The notes: generated from the sequence alone by a model not told the origin. 64,000 bases of DNA from Unio delphinus (GCA_029339505.1 JAQISU010000163.1:1612001-1676000), one strand, 5' to 3'; positions 17,390 to 28,422 are shown, counted from the stretch's first letter. Translations and numbers: made by a program.

Positions 17390-17674
17390 TTAAGAGTATT
17401 TCAGGGAAGAATTGTGAAGAAGATAACCGATGCAACTGCTGAGTAAAATGGTCCACAATTGTTTGTCTCCTTGATGCAAACTCAAATTAGCAATGGCTGT
17501 ACCGATGACACAATACACCACAAAGATTTTACAGAAAAAGACGATTTGCGTTTTAGGTACACGTTCTCCACAACACATCCACAAGGGTTGCTTTTGTAAA
17601 TCTTGCAGAGAAGAACTGGGTGAAGGAGTAGTCACTGTGGTAGCTGAAGCTGTATTGAAGGGCGTGATGGTCAC
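17390..17674 (-). CDS. two-TM Polinton membrane protein
   Basis: The 94-residue frame begins at a GTG overlapping the integrase stop by four bases; no ATG is available, so the true start may have been lost. It has a Ser/Thr/Pro-rich N-terminus and MCCGERVPKTQ (about 33-43). A hydrophobic segment IVFFCKIFVVYCVIGTAIAN (about 44-63), then NLSLHQGDKQLWTILLSSCIG (in parts, about 63-83) and a short tail follow. From memory this Cys-rich/TM/GD-x-LW/TM pattern recurs as a small membrane protein in metazoan Mavericks. Function unknown. Confidence 0.55.
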   Translation of the reverse strand: MTITPFNTASATTVTTPSPSSSLQDLQKQPLWMCCGERVPKTQIVFFCKIFVVYCVIGTAIANLSLHQGDKQLWTILLSSCIGYLLHNSSLKYS

Positions 17675-19609
17675 TTCTTTTTAAAGTCGATGACTTGCGA
17701 AGCGTCATTCCAAGAATCAAAACTGGGACGATATCCTTTCCAACGTACTTTGACTTCTTTGACACGACGTTTTCCAACTTAACGAGTTCTTCGTTTGAGA
17801 ATGCTTTCAATGTCGTACACGTCGTCTTCTTTTTTTGGTGACACGTTATAACTCAGTCAAGTAAAACGATCCTTGTAATACTTCTCCGTTCATGTCTGAC
17901 AATTTATAGACGGTAGGATGACGATCACACACTCGTCTAGTAACACGAAACAATTCGGTGGTCCAGTTGGGTAAGTAACCTTTGTCGAATGTGCGTTTGG
18001 TTTTTGCCAATGCGAACCCAATCTCCAGTGGTTAACACTCCACCTTTCTTGGGGACCCCCATTGTACCAAACACACGCTCAAAAACAGTCACCTCCTTTT
18101 CGGGTGTCACATCTTTTGGGGCACGTCCAATGCTTATATGGTAAGATTGGTTGTAGGATTGGACTAAGTGCGGTAAGACGTCGATATACTTGAGAGTGTG
18201 TTGATGCGTAAAATATTTCCACTTGCGTTCTTTCAAGGTACGTTGAAAACGTTCCACGATGCTAGCCTTTGGTTTCAGGATTTTCGGTGGTAAAAAAATG
18301 AATGTCACGTTTCTTTAATTCTCGTTGGAAAGCTTGATTCAGAAATTCTGTGCCTTTGTCGGTTTGCCATCGAAGAGGGTGACGACCACTTTGTTTCAAC
18401 GTCAGTTGCAGGGCTCGTACTAACTCTCCACTCGATTTGGAAGTCAATGGTACGACCCAGGCAAATTTAGAAAAGACGTCGATGACACAAAACAAATATT
18501 TGTATGTGGCTAAAAGAGACATCGGCTTGCCATTGATGATCGATGCCTTCCACTTGAGTGCGACGTCTGTGAAATTTTCGTCGAATGGGTTTGTATAAAG
18601 TGTACGTAGCTTGTTCTTGAAACCATCGTTGTACTTCAGGTAAACGGAGCTTTTTCAGGCGAGTTTTAGCAGCACGATATAATTTCTGAAAGCCGCCGTA
18701 ACCTGCAGGGTGGGCTGGATCGTAGTAAATGCTGGCTATCACCTTCTCCATGGTTTTGTTAATAAAGTACCCACTCTCGATGATACTGCTTTGGGTGGGG
18801 CAAAATGGGGGTTGTTTGCAAACGGTGTTATGTGTCCGATTGGCCACAGGAGTAAACGTCGAAGGTAATGGTTGTGGTGGTGGAAGTAATGGGATAGCTT
18901 TGGTCTTCTTTTCTTTTCTCACTTCTGGTTTCCTTTCTTTCTTTTTCACTTCTGTCGAAGGAGGAGTGGCCATCATCTTTTTAACGCAAGTTTTGAGTTC
19001 TTCTCTTTTTGGAGTGGGGGAAGGGGTCAACAAGGAAGCTGCAATCTTACTCGGAATGGGAGTGGAAGTTTGTGTTTGAAAGATTTAATGGTTCTCTTCT
19101 TCCTTGGGTAATTGTGGGATTACGTCTGTCTTGTCCGCTGTAGATAGTGTTTGTTTGTTTGTTTTTTTATGGTTTAACGCCATTTTCAGCACAATATAGG
19201 CTATACATGGTGGCCAGTATTAATGGTGGAGGAAGAACCCAGACAAACCCCGGAAAGAACCACCGACCCACGAGAAGCTACTGGCAAGCTTTCTCACATA
19301 ACTACATTTGCCGAATCTTAGATTCGAACACACGCAGACAGATGTGAGATGGCAGTGATCCGTAACGGACAGCGCTTTAGACCACTCGGCCACTCGGGGC
19401 CCCTCTGTAGATAGTGACGGCGACGGACTATTCATTAGAGCCTTCAAATCGGTCAGATTGGGTAGAGCTGTTTGTTCCACAGCTTTCCGATGAAAAAGTT
19501 GCAGTCGTTTCAAGAGCTGACCATACTTTGGCGATTTTTCGATTTCGGACAAATCGTTGCGATTCATCAAGGATTGCAATTCATGTTGTAACTGGGACAT
19601 CTCGGTCAA
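17671..19609 (-). pseudogene. Polinton retroviral-type integrase with chromodomain, multiply broken
   Basis: Integrase core: HQWQADVSF-like first Asp near 18530, YKYLFCVIDVFSKFAWVVPL, QTDKGTEFLN with the second Asp near 18355, and KASIVERFQRTLKERKWKYF with the Glu near 18260. The region after the core has TGDWVRIGKN, YLPNWTTELFRV, and a chromodomain-like VKVRWKGYRPSFDSWNDA ending at a TGA at 17671-17673. Damage: frameshifts near 18520, 18270, 18005 and 17845, and TAA codons in the tail. The upstream frame 19609-19405 (SQLQHELQSLMNRNDLSEIE) is in frame with the Pro-rich linker once the SINE is ignored, apart from one TAA. It would insert the provirus into host DNA. It is inactive here. Confidence 0.82.
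19150..19404 (-). mobile_element. SINE-1 copy with 12-bp target duplication
   Basis: The tRNA-like head lies at the 19404 side: on the minus strand GTGGCCGAGTGGTCTAAAGC is the A box and TGTTCGAATCTAAG the B box. The conserved body reads AGCTTCTCGTGGGTCGGTGG, and the tail is ATAAAAAAACAAACAAACAA-like. It is flanked by CTGTAGATAGTG at 19138-19149 and 19405-19416. The insertion splits the upstream part of the element B integrase region, so it postdates that element. A second copy is at 25381-25616. Confidence 0.9.
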
Positions 19610-19773
19610 ATGAGGATTGGGTGGTAAATTGGGGGTTCTTTGTTCTTGCCAACGATGGGTAATCCATCCATCGTTTGTAAGGGACCAAAGTCAGTTTTCG
19701 TCCTTCCATTGGCTTCCAAAGGTTATGTCTGAGATCGTTGTGCTCCATAGGTCCCTTTTATCTTCTGGAAGGA

Positions 19774-20208
19774 TCATACATATTTCTCCCCATTCCTTGG
19801 GGTATCCCTTGGGGCATCCCTTGTGTCATCCTTTGTACCAAACCTGGTATTAGCTGTCAACAAAGGAGCAAGAAAGGGTAAAAATCCTCCGCGTTGCACC
19901 AACATCTTTTTCTTTTGACGTATGGGTATTTTCTTTTGGACCATTTGACGAAGAACGTGTCGATGTTTGGCTAAGCATTTTTTCTGGTGTGGAGACAAAA
20001 GTATCTTGCCTATCAAGACATTCAAACAATATTCGCACACGGTGTCGATGACATCTTTGGAGGCAGTTTTAATGATTTGTCTTCGCATGGTCGGAGAGAC
20101 TTTGGACAGGACGGACAACATGTCTCCGTGTTTGGCTAAACGAGGAGGTAGTCCTTTCCGTTTCTTTCCTTTGTGGGGTGAATAAAAATGTTTTATGCGG
20201 GGTGACAT
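19774..20208 (-). CDS. core/minor virion-like protein of Polintons, 144 aa
   Basis: The ATG at 20208 (MSPRIKHFYS) is preferred. An upstream in-frame ATG at 20259 would add 17 residues. The middle is helical and basic: MLSVLSKVSPTMRRQIIKTA, then VCEYCLNVLIGKILLSPHQK, LAKHRHVLRQMVQKKIPIR and MLVQRGGFLPFLAPLLTA. From memory this order recurs in a very widespread small protein of metazoan Polintons and adintoviruses, compared with adenovirus core proteins. The tail, rich in DTRDAPRDTPRN, is a short repeat. No break was seen. Position upstream of the integrase on the same strand fits element B. The function is inferred. Confidence 0.65.
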   Translation of the reverse strand: MSPRIKHFYSPHKGKKRKGLPPRLAKHGDMLSVLSKVSPTMRRQIIKTASKDVIDTVCEYCLNVLIGKILLSPHQKKCLAKHRHVLRQMVQKKIPIRQKKKMLVQRGGFLPFLAPLLTANTRFGTKDDTRDAPRDTPRNGEKYV

Positions 20209-20388
20209 CTTTGCTTGTTCGTTCCAGAAATACACTGACGTCATAGACTTGGTACACACCCTTTTGTATCTTCTTTTTGGAACTAGGGCTTCGTCAAAAA
20301 GGTAACGAAGTGTTTCCCTAAATCTTGAAAAGAATCGCTAAAGACACCAGTTCGGTTCTGAAATGATTTGTTTAGTTTGTTCAAACCT

Positions 20389-20565
20389 TTAAGTAAAAAA
20401 AAATATGCCTCTCCTTTGGTGACTTCTCCTTTTCTTTGAGTGACTGCGTCTTTTTAGGGGATGACGTCGATGTTTGGCTAAGAATTTAGTAGGATGACGA
20501 GATTGTCTTTTTCCATTTCCTTTTTGGACAGCAGAACGCCTATGGTTGTGGTTTTGAGGAGACAT
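20389..20565 (-). CDS. 58-aa His/Arg/Lys-rich protamine-like core protein
   Basis: An ATG at 20565 opens a frame ending in TAA at 20389-20391. The protein begins MSPQNHNHRRSAVQKGNGKR and holds HPTKFLAKHRRHPLKRRSHS and KKRRSHQRRG before a short FFF tail. It is nearly half basic, with no hydrophobic core. It lies 180 bp upstream of the 144-aa protein on the same strand and also starts MSP. A DNA-condensing core protein (adenovirus VII/mu-like in role) is the best guess. Chance cannot be ruled out for so short a frame. Confidence 0.45.
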   Translation of the reverse strand: MSPQNHNHRRSAVQKGNGKRQSRHPTKFLAKHRRHPLKRRSHSKKRRSHQRRGIFFFT

Positions 20566-21889
20566 TATTAGGTGTTCAGAAGTAGTACAGAAAATACCGA
20601 GTCACGTTGTTGTCCTCAAGTCATTTTTATACTGGAATGCGACTCCACTGATTATCTTTGCGTCATGTCAACTTCATGACAGGTAACACACGTCGTGAAG
20701 GGGTTCGCAATAGACTAAATCGGGATAGTTCTTGTTTGGACAAATCCAGTTAACTCTGTAACATGCGGGATCTTTCTTGGACTTTGACTTTGGGTGCAGG
20801 TACTTTGTGAGCAGCTATTGGCCATGGCAAAGGCTTAAGACAGTTAAAGATGGTTATGTCCCGTTTTTGAGTTTTTTTGTTTTGTTTTAAACAAACAAAT
20901 ACCCAACGGTCCTTTTCAGGGCCACTTAGATCTTTTGAAAAGAAATACTATTTCAATTGCCTAATTCAATAAAATCTCAAAAGTCCTTTTTTTTTCTTTA
21001 AACCCATGATGTACGTGTGAGTGTAAGAGTGTGTGAGTGTAGGTTCTTATTCTATCAAATCAAAACCAAGAGACACGTTTTTTTCTCTCTGGTGTATTCT
21101 GGTAAAAGTGTTACAATCCAATATCACAACATAACATAACACAATACCACTTTAAAAAGTTCATAGGCTTCTTCTGTTCACTCTTTGTGTTTTTTCAATT
21201 TCTTTACTGTCACATTTTTTTCTTTTTCTTCTTCCTCCTCACTTTCGTTTCGTCTTCTTTTCTTGTCTTTGTGAACGTGTCGAGCTTCTTCCTTGGGGGA
21301 AGATACCTCTTCCTCTTCCTCCTGTTCAGAATTCCTCTCTCCCCGCTCCTGCTTCTGTTGTTTCTTAGGACAGTTTGGAGACCAATGAAGTTTAAAGATT
21401 TCAAGTCCAACGTACCTTTAGAGAAAATAAATGATCCCGTTGCAAGATACATATTCATGAGAAACGAATATAAATACTGGTGTACAATAATAATGCATAC
21501 TTGATCCTGTCATATTTCTGATTTATGTAAATAATATTATCGATGTTACGAGTTATCTAACCTAATCTTTGCAAGTGACTTTTATCTGCATTATTCTTTC
21601 CCTTATAATGCTAAACGATAATTACTTATGTAATTTGGTCTTAAATATCCGTATAAATGAAATGATCTCAGCAATAGCTTTGGAAGATTATTCTAGGAAA
21701 ATACCATTGGATATGTTATTTACGAACAAAATGTAGCAAACGTGCCTGAAACGCGCGTTTGAAATATTCATCTTAAGAATATAATAATCTTTTCATCTTG
21801 GATTAGCAATTTCATCATGTATCAATGGACTTGCGATGATTGCATCCTGAAAACAGCACCACCAAAAGCAAATCTTAAAAAAACATAAA
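20566..21889. other. gene-free, pyrimidine-tract and AT-rich sequence
   Basis: No gene found. It contains T/C-rich runs around 21190-21360 that open chance frames, and an unresolved right border of element B. No inverted repeat matching the left side was seen. Confidence 0.5.
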
Positions 21890-22245
21890 ACATCAAACGT
21901 GACCGATTATATTTAAGCTTTTTATAACTTATATCAGGTCGATTCTGGAATATGCTGTGTAATCTGGGATAGATGTTCGTTGATAGAGTCAGAAGAAACA
22001 AAATTTGAGAAACAGCATCTTGAAGCATGAAAAATAGTTACAGGATGGTCAAAATACATGCATAGTCAATCTTTCTATTTTGAAATTGGTGGGAAATACT
22101 TCAACTTTTTTGACGAAATGAAATATTATTAAGACTCTATAAAATTAAAATGAGGAAAAGAAAACATCCTCCCCCTGTTCGAGAACAAATTATGGCCTGA
22201 GCTTTACCTATATCACTAATTTCACTTCCTACAAAATCGAGTCTG
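21890..22245 (+). mobile_element. LINE RT 3' relic (CR1-type), degraded
   Basis: Broken frames contain RSILEYAV near 21940, followed by fragments in the order expected of the RT thumb/C-terminal region of CR1-type LINEs (ITG-like and FEIGW-like positions near 22040-22090). Many stops. A (TTA)n array follows at 22277-22335, as is common after such LINEs. The call is weak. Confidence 0.4.
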
Positions 22246-22276
22246 GGTTGGACTTGTATATTAATTTAAATAAAAT

Positions 22277-22281
22277 ATTGG

Positions 22282-22335
<54 letters not shown>
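22277..22335. repeat. (ATT)n microsatellite
   Basis: About 19 ATT units. Related short (AAT)/(ATT)/(CTA) arrays recur at 22960-23000, 23067-23085 and 23144-23185. Confidence 0.95.
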
Positions 22336-22340
<5 letters not shown>

Positions 22341-23158
22341 CTACTTTATTAAAGACAGTTAGCAGTACAAATACTAATTTATCGTGGAATTCTCAAAAAA
22401 ATGACCAGCTAGAGTGAATGGGAGGGATTTTCTGCTTCCTGCATGTGGGAGGCTGATATGCCCCTGTATCCCGTACTCAATTCTTCTCTTGGTTTGATAG
22501 TTTTCCACTCAGGAAATTTAAACCAGGCTTCGTCTGATGCAATATTTTACTCAATGTTTACTTCCGTTATACGCGGACAGCAGTCTTGGGTCACATATAG
22601 TTAACAAAAGTAAACTTCAGATTGTAAACTATACTTTACATTGTGTTAGAATGTGCCTCTTGTAAGCTGATATAAAACAGGACCGGAAGAGAAAAAAAAG
22701 TATTGTTTAAGCTATTCCACTGGTCCAGGGACAAGCCTAATAATCAAATAATCCATCTACAACTACTTTCAGTGAAGCGAACTACTCCCAATCTGTTATG
22801 TCAAATTTCAGATCACAGATACCATTACAATATATGTCTGCACAATTTAAAAGCAGTATCTAATGTTCTCAGACAACGTGTATCTAATTTATATTCAACG
22901 ATAGATGCAGTTTATTCAGCTTTTCACATGAGAGAAAATAATTAAAATTATTCGGTAATAATAATAATATTATTATTATTATTTATTATTATTATTAAAA
23001 TAATAAATGATAACAAAAGCACTGCCAGTTTATTCAACATTTCACACGAGGTAAAATTATTCGATACTAATAATAATAATAATAATGATAATCATAATTA
23101 CAAACATGAATTGTACTTCTCCCTGATACTAGAAGTGCAATACTACTACTACTACTAC

Positions 23159-23189
<31 letters not shown>

Positions 23190-23267
23190 TAACAAAAGCA
23201 CCGCTCATCTTTCTCCTCTTAACTCATTCCCACTTAATATGATCTAAACATATTTCTAGAATCGGAA
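22336..23267. other. intergenic / putative 5' region of transporter gene
   Basis: It holds short trinucleotide arrays and an unassigned frame at 22703-22945 without a recognisable domain. The transporter promoter and any 5' UTR should lie here, but no motif was identified. Confidence 0.4.
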
Positions 23268-23522
23268 ATGATGGGTAATCTTGATGATGAAAGACAGGAA
23301 AATCACGTGACAGGCAATTTTGAGTTGTATAAGAACCAAGAGGAGACATCGTTTCTCGAGTATGTTGGTGGAGAAGTTGGAACAACCGAAGCCAATCCAG
23401 TTAAGGATGTCTCATTCGTCACCAATGATCGAACCGGAGTCATCCAGAAAATTAGAATGGATACTGTGTATAGATCCAAGTTCTTGTTGACAGTGTGGAT
23501 ATGTATTACGTATATGGTGATG
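23268..23522 (+). CDS. MFSD4/NAGLT1-type sugar transporter, coding exon 1
   Basis: The ATG at 23268 (a second ATG follows directly) opens 85 codons of acidic cytosolic N-terminus, ending in the first membrane helix (YRSKFLLTVWICITYMVM). The donor GTATGC at 23523 follows codon 85 in phase 0, and exon 2 resumes at 25860 with GLFFGHTGPAFPDL, completing TM1. Joined exons give 255+286+1085 nt, 541 residues. That fits major-facilitator proteins of the MFSD4B/NAGLT1 (sodium-dependent glucose transporter 1) group, plasma-membrane sugar carriers with 12 helices. The identification is from the fold pattern and remembered family features. Confidence 0.75.
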
Positions 23523-24424
23523 GTATGCTGCCATTGTGTTTATTTTTGTATTATTTATATCTCATTTACATGTGTGTGTGTGTGCATGTAATTATTTGTG
23601 ATTGAGAAATTAGTAGTGCGAATAGCAGCGTAATATGATAACACTCCATAAAGTATATAATAAAATAATATCCTTTTTGCACAATAAGTTTCTTTAAAAA
23701 TACTTTAACTTTATCTTTTATTGCTTTTTATTCCAGAATTTAAAAAGATTACTTATTCAAAAATATATACGATTGGATTTTACTCAATGACTCAATGATA
23801 TTAGCCAAGCAAAACAAATATTTCCACTTACCAAACATGGGGCAAATTCTGAATGTTCAGATTGTGAACTCAAATAGGATCTTAATTAGTGTTTCAACAA
23901 AATCATAATGTATGCCTTTGAAGATGTGACATTTGATACTTAACACCACCCAAGTTTTAAAGAACATTGGCTATCGTGTTTCATGCTGTTCTCCCCATGT
24001 GTACGTTTGTAGCCCATATGGATGTGTGTGCCCGTATGTGTAGCTGATGTGGACATGTGGGCCAGCATGTGTAGCCCATGTGGACTTGTGTGCCCGCATG
24101 TGTAAATGTCGTGCAATTCCTTCTACACTGTGCAAGAGACTTCAAACCACAGAATATTATTGGGACTGGTTCGTCATGCTTTAACTATATATAGTATGGG
24201 CGTGAAGAGACAGATTCGGATATTTGATTGACCCACAATTTTTACCCAAGCGGGGGACTGCTGGGATACGTGTGTTAAAAACGCTTCTTTTTCTTAAAAA
24301 AAATCTCTTTGTAACTTATTGAGCTTCATTTAAGGAGTCAATACAGTTCTGGAAGAGTAGGTTGCTTTCTGTTTAAAGAGAAATGTGAATAGCTTAATAA
24401 AGAACTTTCATCACCAAGAAATGC

Positions 24425-24720
24425 GCGCGTGTGTGTGTATGTGATTTGGATTTTTAACGTAGCTTTAACGATTTTCAGTCATATCGCTACAATGTCTGGA
24501 GTGTGACAATTTATACTGATGTCTAGCACTGGGGCATCATGTTTAGCATGATGTCCCACTCAGTCACATTATCCTGACACCAGGCCGACCAGTCCTAACA
24601 CTAACCTTTGAATGCTGAGCGCCTCGCTAGGCATCTGCTAGTATCAATTTTATAAGTCTCTGGTATGACTAGGCCGAAATTCGAACCGGTGACCTCCCGC
24701 ATCCGAAACGGACGCTCTAC
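24425..24720 (-). mobile_element. SINE-2 copy (tRNA-derived)
   Basis: The same body as at 26345-26544/35249-35385 and 47135-47458: GATGTCTAGCACTGGGGCAT, GACACCAGGCCGACCAGTCC. It ends with a tRNA-like B box in reverse (TTCGAACCGG) and stops at GACGCTCTAC before the A box, so its 5' end is truncated. The minus strand is the SINE sense strand. Confidence 0.8.
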
Positions 24721-25250
24721 AATTTAAAGAAATGTATTACTTAGTAAATGTTCGTATATAATATACAAGGTGTAGAGTTTGTACCTATTGATTATAGAAG
24801 AGATGAAAGTACAGCAAAGAGTTTGTGAGTCTCAATTACTACGGCCTCTCAAGCAGTACAAACAATATAATCAATTTTGTACTCCAAATGACTAGATTAT
24901 ATATTTATTTGCACTGCTTATCATTAAATTAAAGTTATTAAAAACACGTTCAAAGAACGTTTTTGTTTATTATTGACTATCCACAGTGAAAATGTTGAAT
25001 ATTGCGGTGTCACCCAATTTACACATGTTTCTAAAGGTGGACTCCCTTAATATATTTCTTCTGCAGTAACCATCATCATTATATTAAGTTATGTTATGAT
25101 AGGTTGTGTTGTTTTTTTTTTTTTTATAGTATTATTATTATTTTATTTTATTATTATTATTTTATTTTATTTTATTATTATTATATTATATTATGTTATG
25201 TTATGTCATGTCATGTCATGTTATGCCATATATTATATTATATTATATTA

Positions 25251-25297
<47 letters not shown>

Positions 25298-25380
25298 GTT
25301 ATATAATATAATCATGGGTGTCTGCAAATGGATTCAAGGGGAATGGGGGCACTTACCTTCCCCCATTTCACATGCTAACA

Positions 25381-25616
25381 CAGGGGGCCACAAGTGGCCA
25401 AGTGGTCTAAAGTGCCTTCCATTACGGATCACTGCCATTTCACCGGTCTGCGTGGGTTCGAGTCTAAGATTCGGCTAATGTAGTTATGTGAGAAAGCTTG
25501 CCAGTAGCTTCTCGTGGGTCGGTGGTCCTTTCCGGGTTCTTCCTCCACCAATAATACTGGCCGCCATGTATAGCTTATCGTGTGCTATAAAATGGCGTTC
25601 AACCCTACAACAACAA
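25381..25616 (+). mobile_element. SINE-1 copy with 10-bp target duplication
   Basis: A box AGTGGCCAAGTGGTCTAAAG, B box GGGTTCGAGTCTAAG, body GAAAGCTTGCCAGTAGCTTC and a tail of ACA repeats. It is flanked by CATGCTAACA (25371-25380) and CATACTAACA (25617-25626), one mismatch. It is about 80-90% alike by eye to the copy at 19150-19404. It lies in transporter intron 1. Confidence 0.88.
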
Positions 25617-25774
25617 CATACTAACATGTTTTGGCCCATCCGTAAAACTCAATAGCTGGTCTCTACATGTTTGTCCCCACCACCTCGAAAACATTCCTGG
25701 GCGCCCATGAAATATATCAGTATACATGTTACAAGTATCTACACAAATGTTACAGGTATCTATATATATGTTAC

Positions 25775-25842
<68 letters not shown>
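25775..25842. repeat. (TA)n microsatellite at exon 2 acceptor
   Basis: About 34 TA units. The acceptor AG is only 17 bp downstream, so this array replaces the usual pyrimidine-rich branch/acceptor region. Confidence 0.95.
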
Positions 25843-25847
<5 letters not shown>

Positions 25848-25859
25848 CATATGTTTCAG

Positions 25860-26145
25860 GGCCTTTTCTTTGGACACACAGGGCCAGCATTTCCAGACCT
25901 TCGTCTTATAGTGAACAAGGACCTTACTACAGCCTCGTGGCTGCTAACAGCATGGACGACGGGATATCTGGCTGGTTCTCTAATATATGGTGTGCTGTAT
26001 GACAAATTCAACAGGCAATTGCTTCATTTTCTGATCGTTATGGGCATGTCTTTGGCTGGTGGCATTGCGCCATGGTGTTCTCTCTTTCCACTCATGGTTA
26101 CCATGCGAGCAATCGGCGGAACTTGTGCTGGAGGATTGGATTCTG
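25860..26145 (+). CDS. MFSD4/NAGLT1-type transporter, coding exon 2
   Basis: The acceptor TTTCAG is followed by 286 nt, codons 86-180 plus one base. It completes TM1 (GLFFGHTGPAFPDLRLIV) and encodes TM2-TM4: WLLTAWTTGYLAGSLIYGVL, then the cytosolic loop YDKFNRQ with the MFS-type G-x-L-x-D/R loop character, FLIVMGMSLAGGIAPWCSLF and MVTMRAIGGTCAGGLDSG. The donor GTATTG at 26146 leaves the codon split after its first base (phase 1), which exon 3 at 38435 restores to Gly. Both exon edges give an uninterrupted membrane-protein frame. Confidence 0.78.
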
Positions 26146-26344
26146 GTATTGTTCTGTCACTTTCCTATTCCAGCTCTCCTGCATCCCATCAGACCATGTT
26201 AAATGTTTACTTGATTAGATTTGTCAAAGCTGCTTTGACTCGCGCAATTTTGTGACATCAGCTGCACTCAGGATGCATACAATTTTCAAGTGAAGCTCTA
26301 TTTTAAACACAATACATCATTTTATGTGAATCATTGCAAACTGT

Positions 26345-26544
26345 ATTCATTTCATGTGCGAGCGCTTGTGTGTGTATGTGTGTGTGTGATTTGGATTTTT
26401 AACGTAGTTGTAACAATTTTTCATTCATATTGCTACAATGTCTGCAGTGTAGCAGTTTAAAGTGATGTCTAGCACTGGGGTATCCAGCTGTAAACATGTA
26501 GCATGATGTTCCACCCAATCACATTGTCCTGACACCAGGCCGAC
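26345..26544 (-). mobile_element. SINE-2 copy, part 1 (split by Gypsy)
   Basis: This is the 3' part of the SINE in sense orientation. It ends at GACACCAGGCCGAC, exactly where the Gypsy LTR begins. The other half resumes at 35245 with CGACCAGTTCTAA. Confidence 0.85.
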
Positions 26545-27354
26545 TGTTACATGTATTTGATTTGGGTCATTTATTTTTTTATTTTAATTGTTTGTTTGTC
26601 AGATTCAAATTTGACATTTTAAGTTTAAGATTCATTCATTGGGAGATGACCTGTACTTTACAAATAATCACCAGGTGTTGACCTCATTTCTGACCTGGCT
26701 TCAGAGTTATAAACAAGCTTTTAAAATGATTGGTTGATTCCAAGGACATTATGGAGCTTTTGTTAAAAGCATCTGTCTATTTTTAGTTGGGTCATACGGT
26801 GTATACGAGATATTTTGAACGTAAATTTGTTCTAAAAGATTCTAGAAGATCATGTGACCCCTTTCTTGTTTACATAAAAACAGGTATATAAATTATGTTT
26901 TGGAGCGAACTATTTAGTAGAAGTTGGGCTGTTAGAATACTAAGTTGTGTGTCGTTTTGAGTTATTTTAAATTACCTTGTATTGGAAATTATTTCAATTT
27001 GTTTCGATCCAAAGGATTTATTTTGTTATTTATCTGGAAAATAATTGTGCTCATTGAATTTCATAAGACCAGAACTGACTTCATCACATGACATCGTCTT
27101 CCATCTGGAATGCTTCACTAAGATTCGAACTGGGAATTATTTGGACATTTTGTTACCAGGAGTTTTGCAATTTCTCTAGTGGATTATATTTTGAATTATT
27201 TTTGGATTAATTTTGGAATTGATTCTTAAAACCATAAATTAATTTTTCTTTTCTGGAAAATATTTGTGCTCAATAAATTGTTTATTAAGTTTTTACAAGC
27301 TTGTTATTTTCACTCTTTCTATATTACTGTTTATTCGAGCCTAAGTACGTAACA
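26545..27354 (+). repeat. 5' LTR of Gypsy element
   Basis: About 810 bp, TG...CA ends, near-identical to 34448-35248 apart from scattered substitutions and small indels. It contains the AATAAATTG region near 27274 that may serve polyadenylation. The following GAAATTGGTGGCCTC region is the likely primer-binding site area. Confidence 0.92.
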
Positions 27355-28422
27355 TAGAAATTGGTGGCCTCATCTGAGATTGGGATCAATTGGAATTTGG
27401 CTAGAAATTTTTTCAGAAAGCTTTTGTTTTAAATTTGAATTCCCCTAGTTTTTGAAATTTTTTAAATCTTTAGTGAGATTGACAGGCTTGTATTAAAATG
27501 ACATCTAATGTAGAAATATTTCTTTCTAATCCTACTGAGGAGGAATTAGATCTTTTCAAAAAAGATGAGTTGATTCAACTTGCCAGAAAATATGATCTTT
27601 CTGAAGACAAGGCTTCTTTAACGAAACAAGATATCAAAAAGATTTTGGTCCAATATTTTTGGCAGAAAAGAATGTTTTGGAGAAAAGTGCTTTGATTTCG
27701 GTCAGTAAGTCTGCATCAGACTATGCCATTAAAATAAAGAAATTCGTATTAAAATTCAAGATGGAATTAGAGTTGAAGAAGCTGGAATTTCAGGAAAGGG
27801 AGAAAGAAAGACAATTACAATATGAAAAAGAGGAGAGAGAGAGACAGGAAAGGGAGAAAGAAAAACAATTACAATATGACAAAGAGGAGAAAGAAAGACA
27901 AGTACAATATTAATAAGAGGAGAGAGAGAGACAGGAAAGGGAGAAAGAAAGACAATTACAATCTGACAAAGAGGTGAAAGAAAGACAATTACAATATGAC
28001 AAAGAGGAGAAAGAAAGACAATTTGAATTACAAAAAGAGCAGATGCACATTCGGTTACAAGAAAAACAAATTGATAAAGAGAGAGAGAAGGAAGAAAGGG
28101 AATATCAATGTAAAATGAAAGAAATAGAGCTGGCAAGTGAAAAACACCTTCATACTTCAAATCCAAATTTAAGTTTTATTTAGCAAGGAATATTAGATTA
28201 GTGCCCCCTTTCAGAGAAAAAGAAGTAGACAAATACTTCATTCGTTTTGAAAAAGTTACAGAAAATTTAAAGTGGCCAAGGGAGCATTGGACTCAGTTAT
28301 TGCAATGTGTACTCACTGGTAAGGCGAGTGAGATTTACACTTCACTGTCTGTTCACCAAAGTGGTGACTATGATGTGGTTAAAGAATGCATTCTAAGGGG
28401 TTATGAGTTAGTCCCTGTAGCT

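Larger units (their letters stand above)
13517..20565 (-). mobile_element. element B: degraded Maverick/Polinton (adintovirus-like) provirus
   Basis: The minus-strand gene set, in its own 5'-3' direction, is: basic 58-aa protein, core-like 144-aa protein, chromodomain integrase, two-TM protein, penton, pVI-like protein, major capsid, Cys/His protein, protease. This is the typical morphogenetic and integrase complement of Polintons. No protein-primed DNA polymerase B or packaging ATPase fragment was seen in the window. Terminal inverted repeats were not located, so the limits given are those of recognised genes. Confidence 0.85.
23523..25859 (+). other. transporter intron 1
   Basis: Phase-0 GT-AG intron. 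It holds a SINE-2 copy (about 24425-24720), a SINE-1 copy (25381-25616), T/A-rich arrays at 25110-25300 and a (TA)n array ending 17 bp before the acceptor CAG at 25857-25859. Confidence 0.8.

Noticed and set aside
21187..21504. F/S-rich frame of 105 codons
   Set aside because: Derived from a T/C-rich low-complexity tract, no ATG-context or homology.
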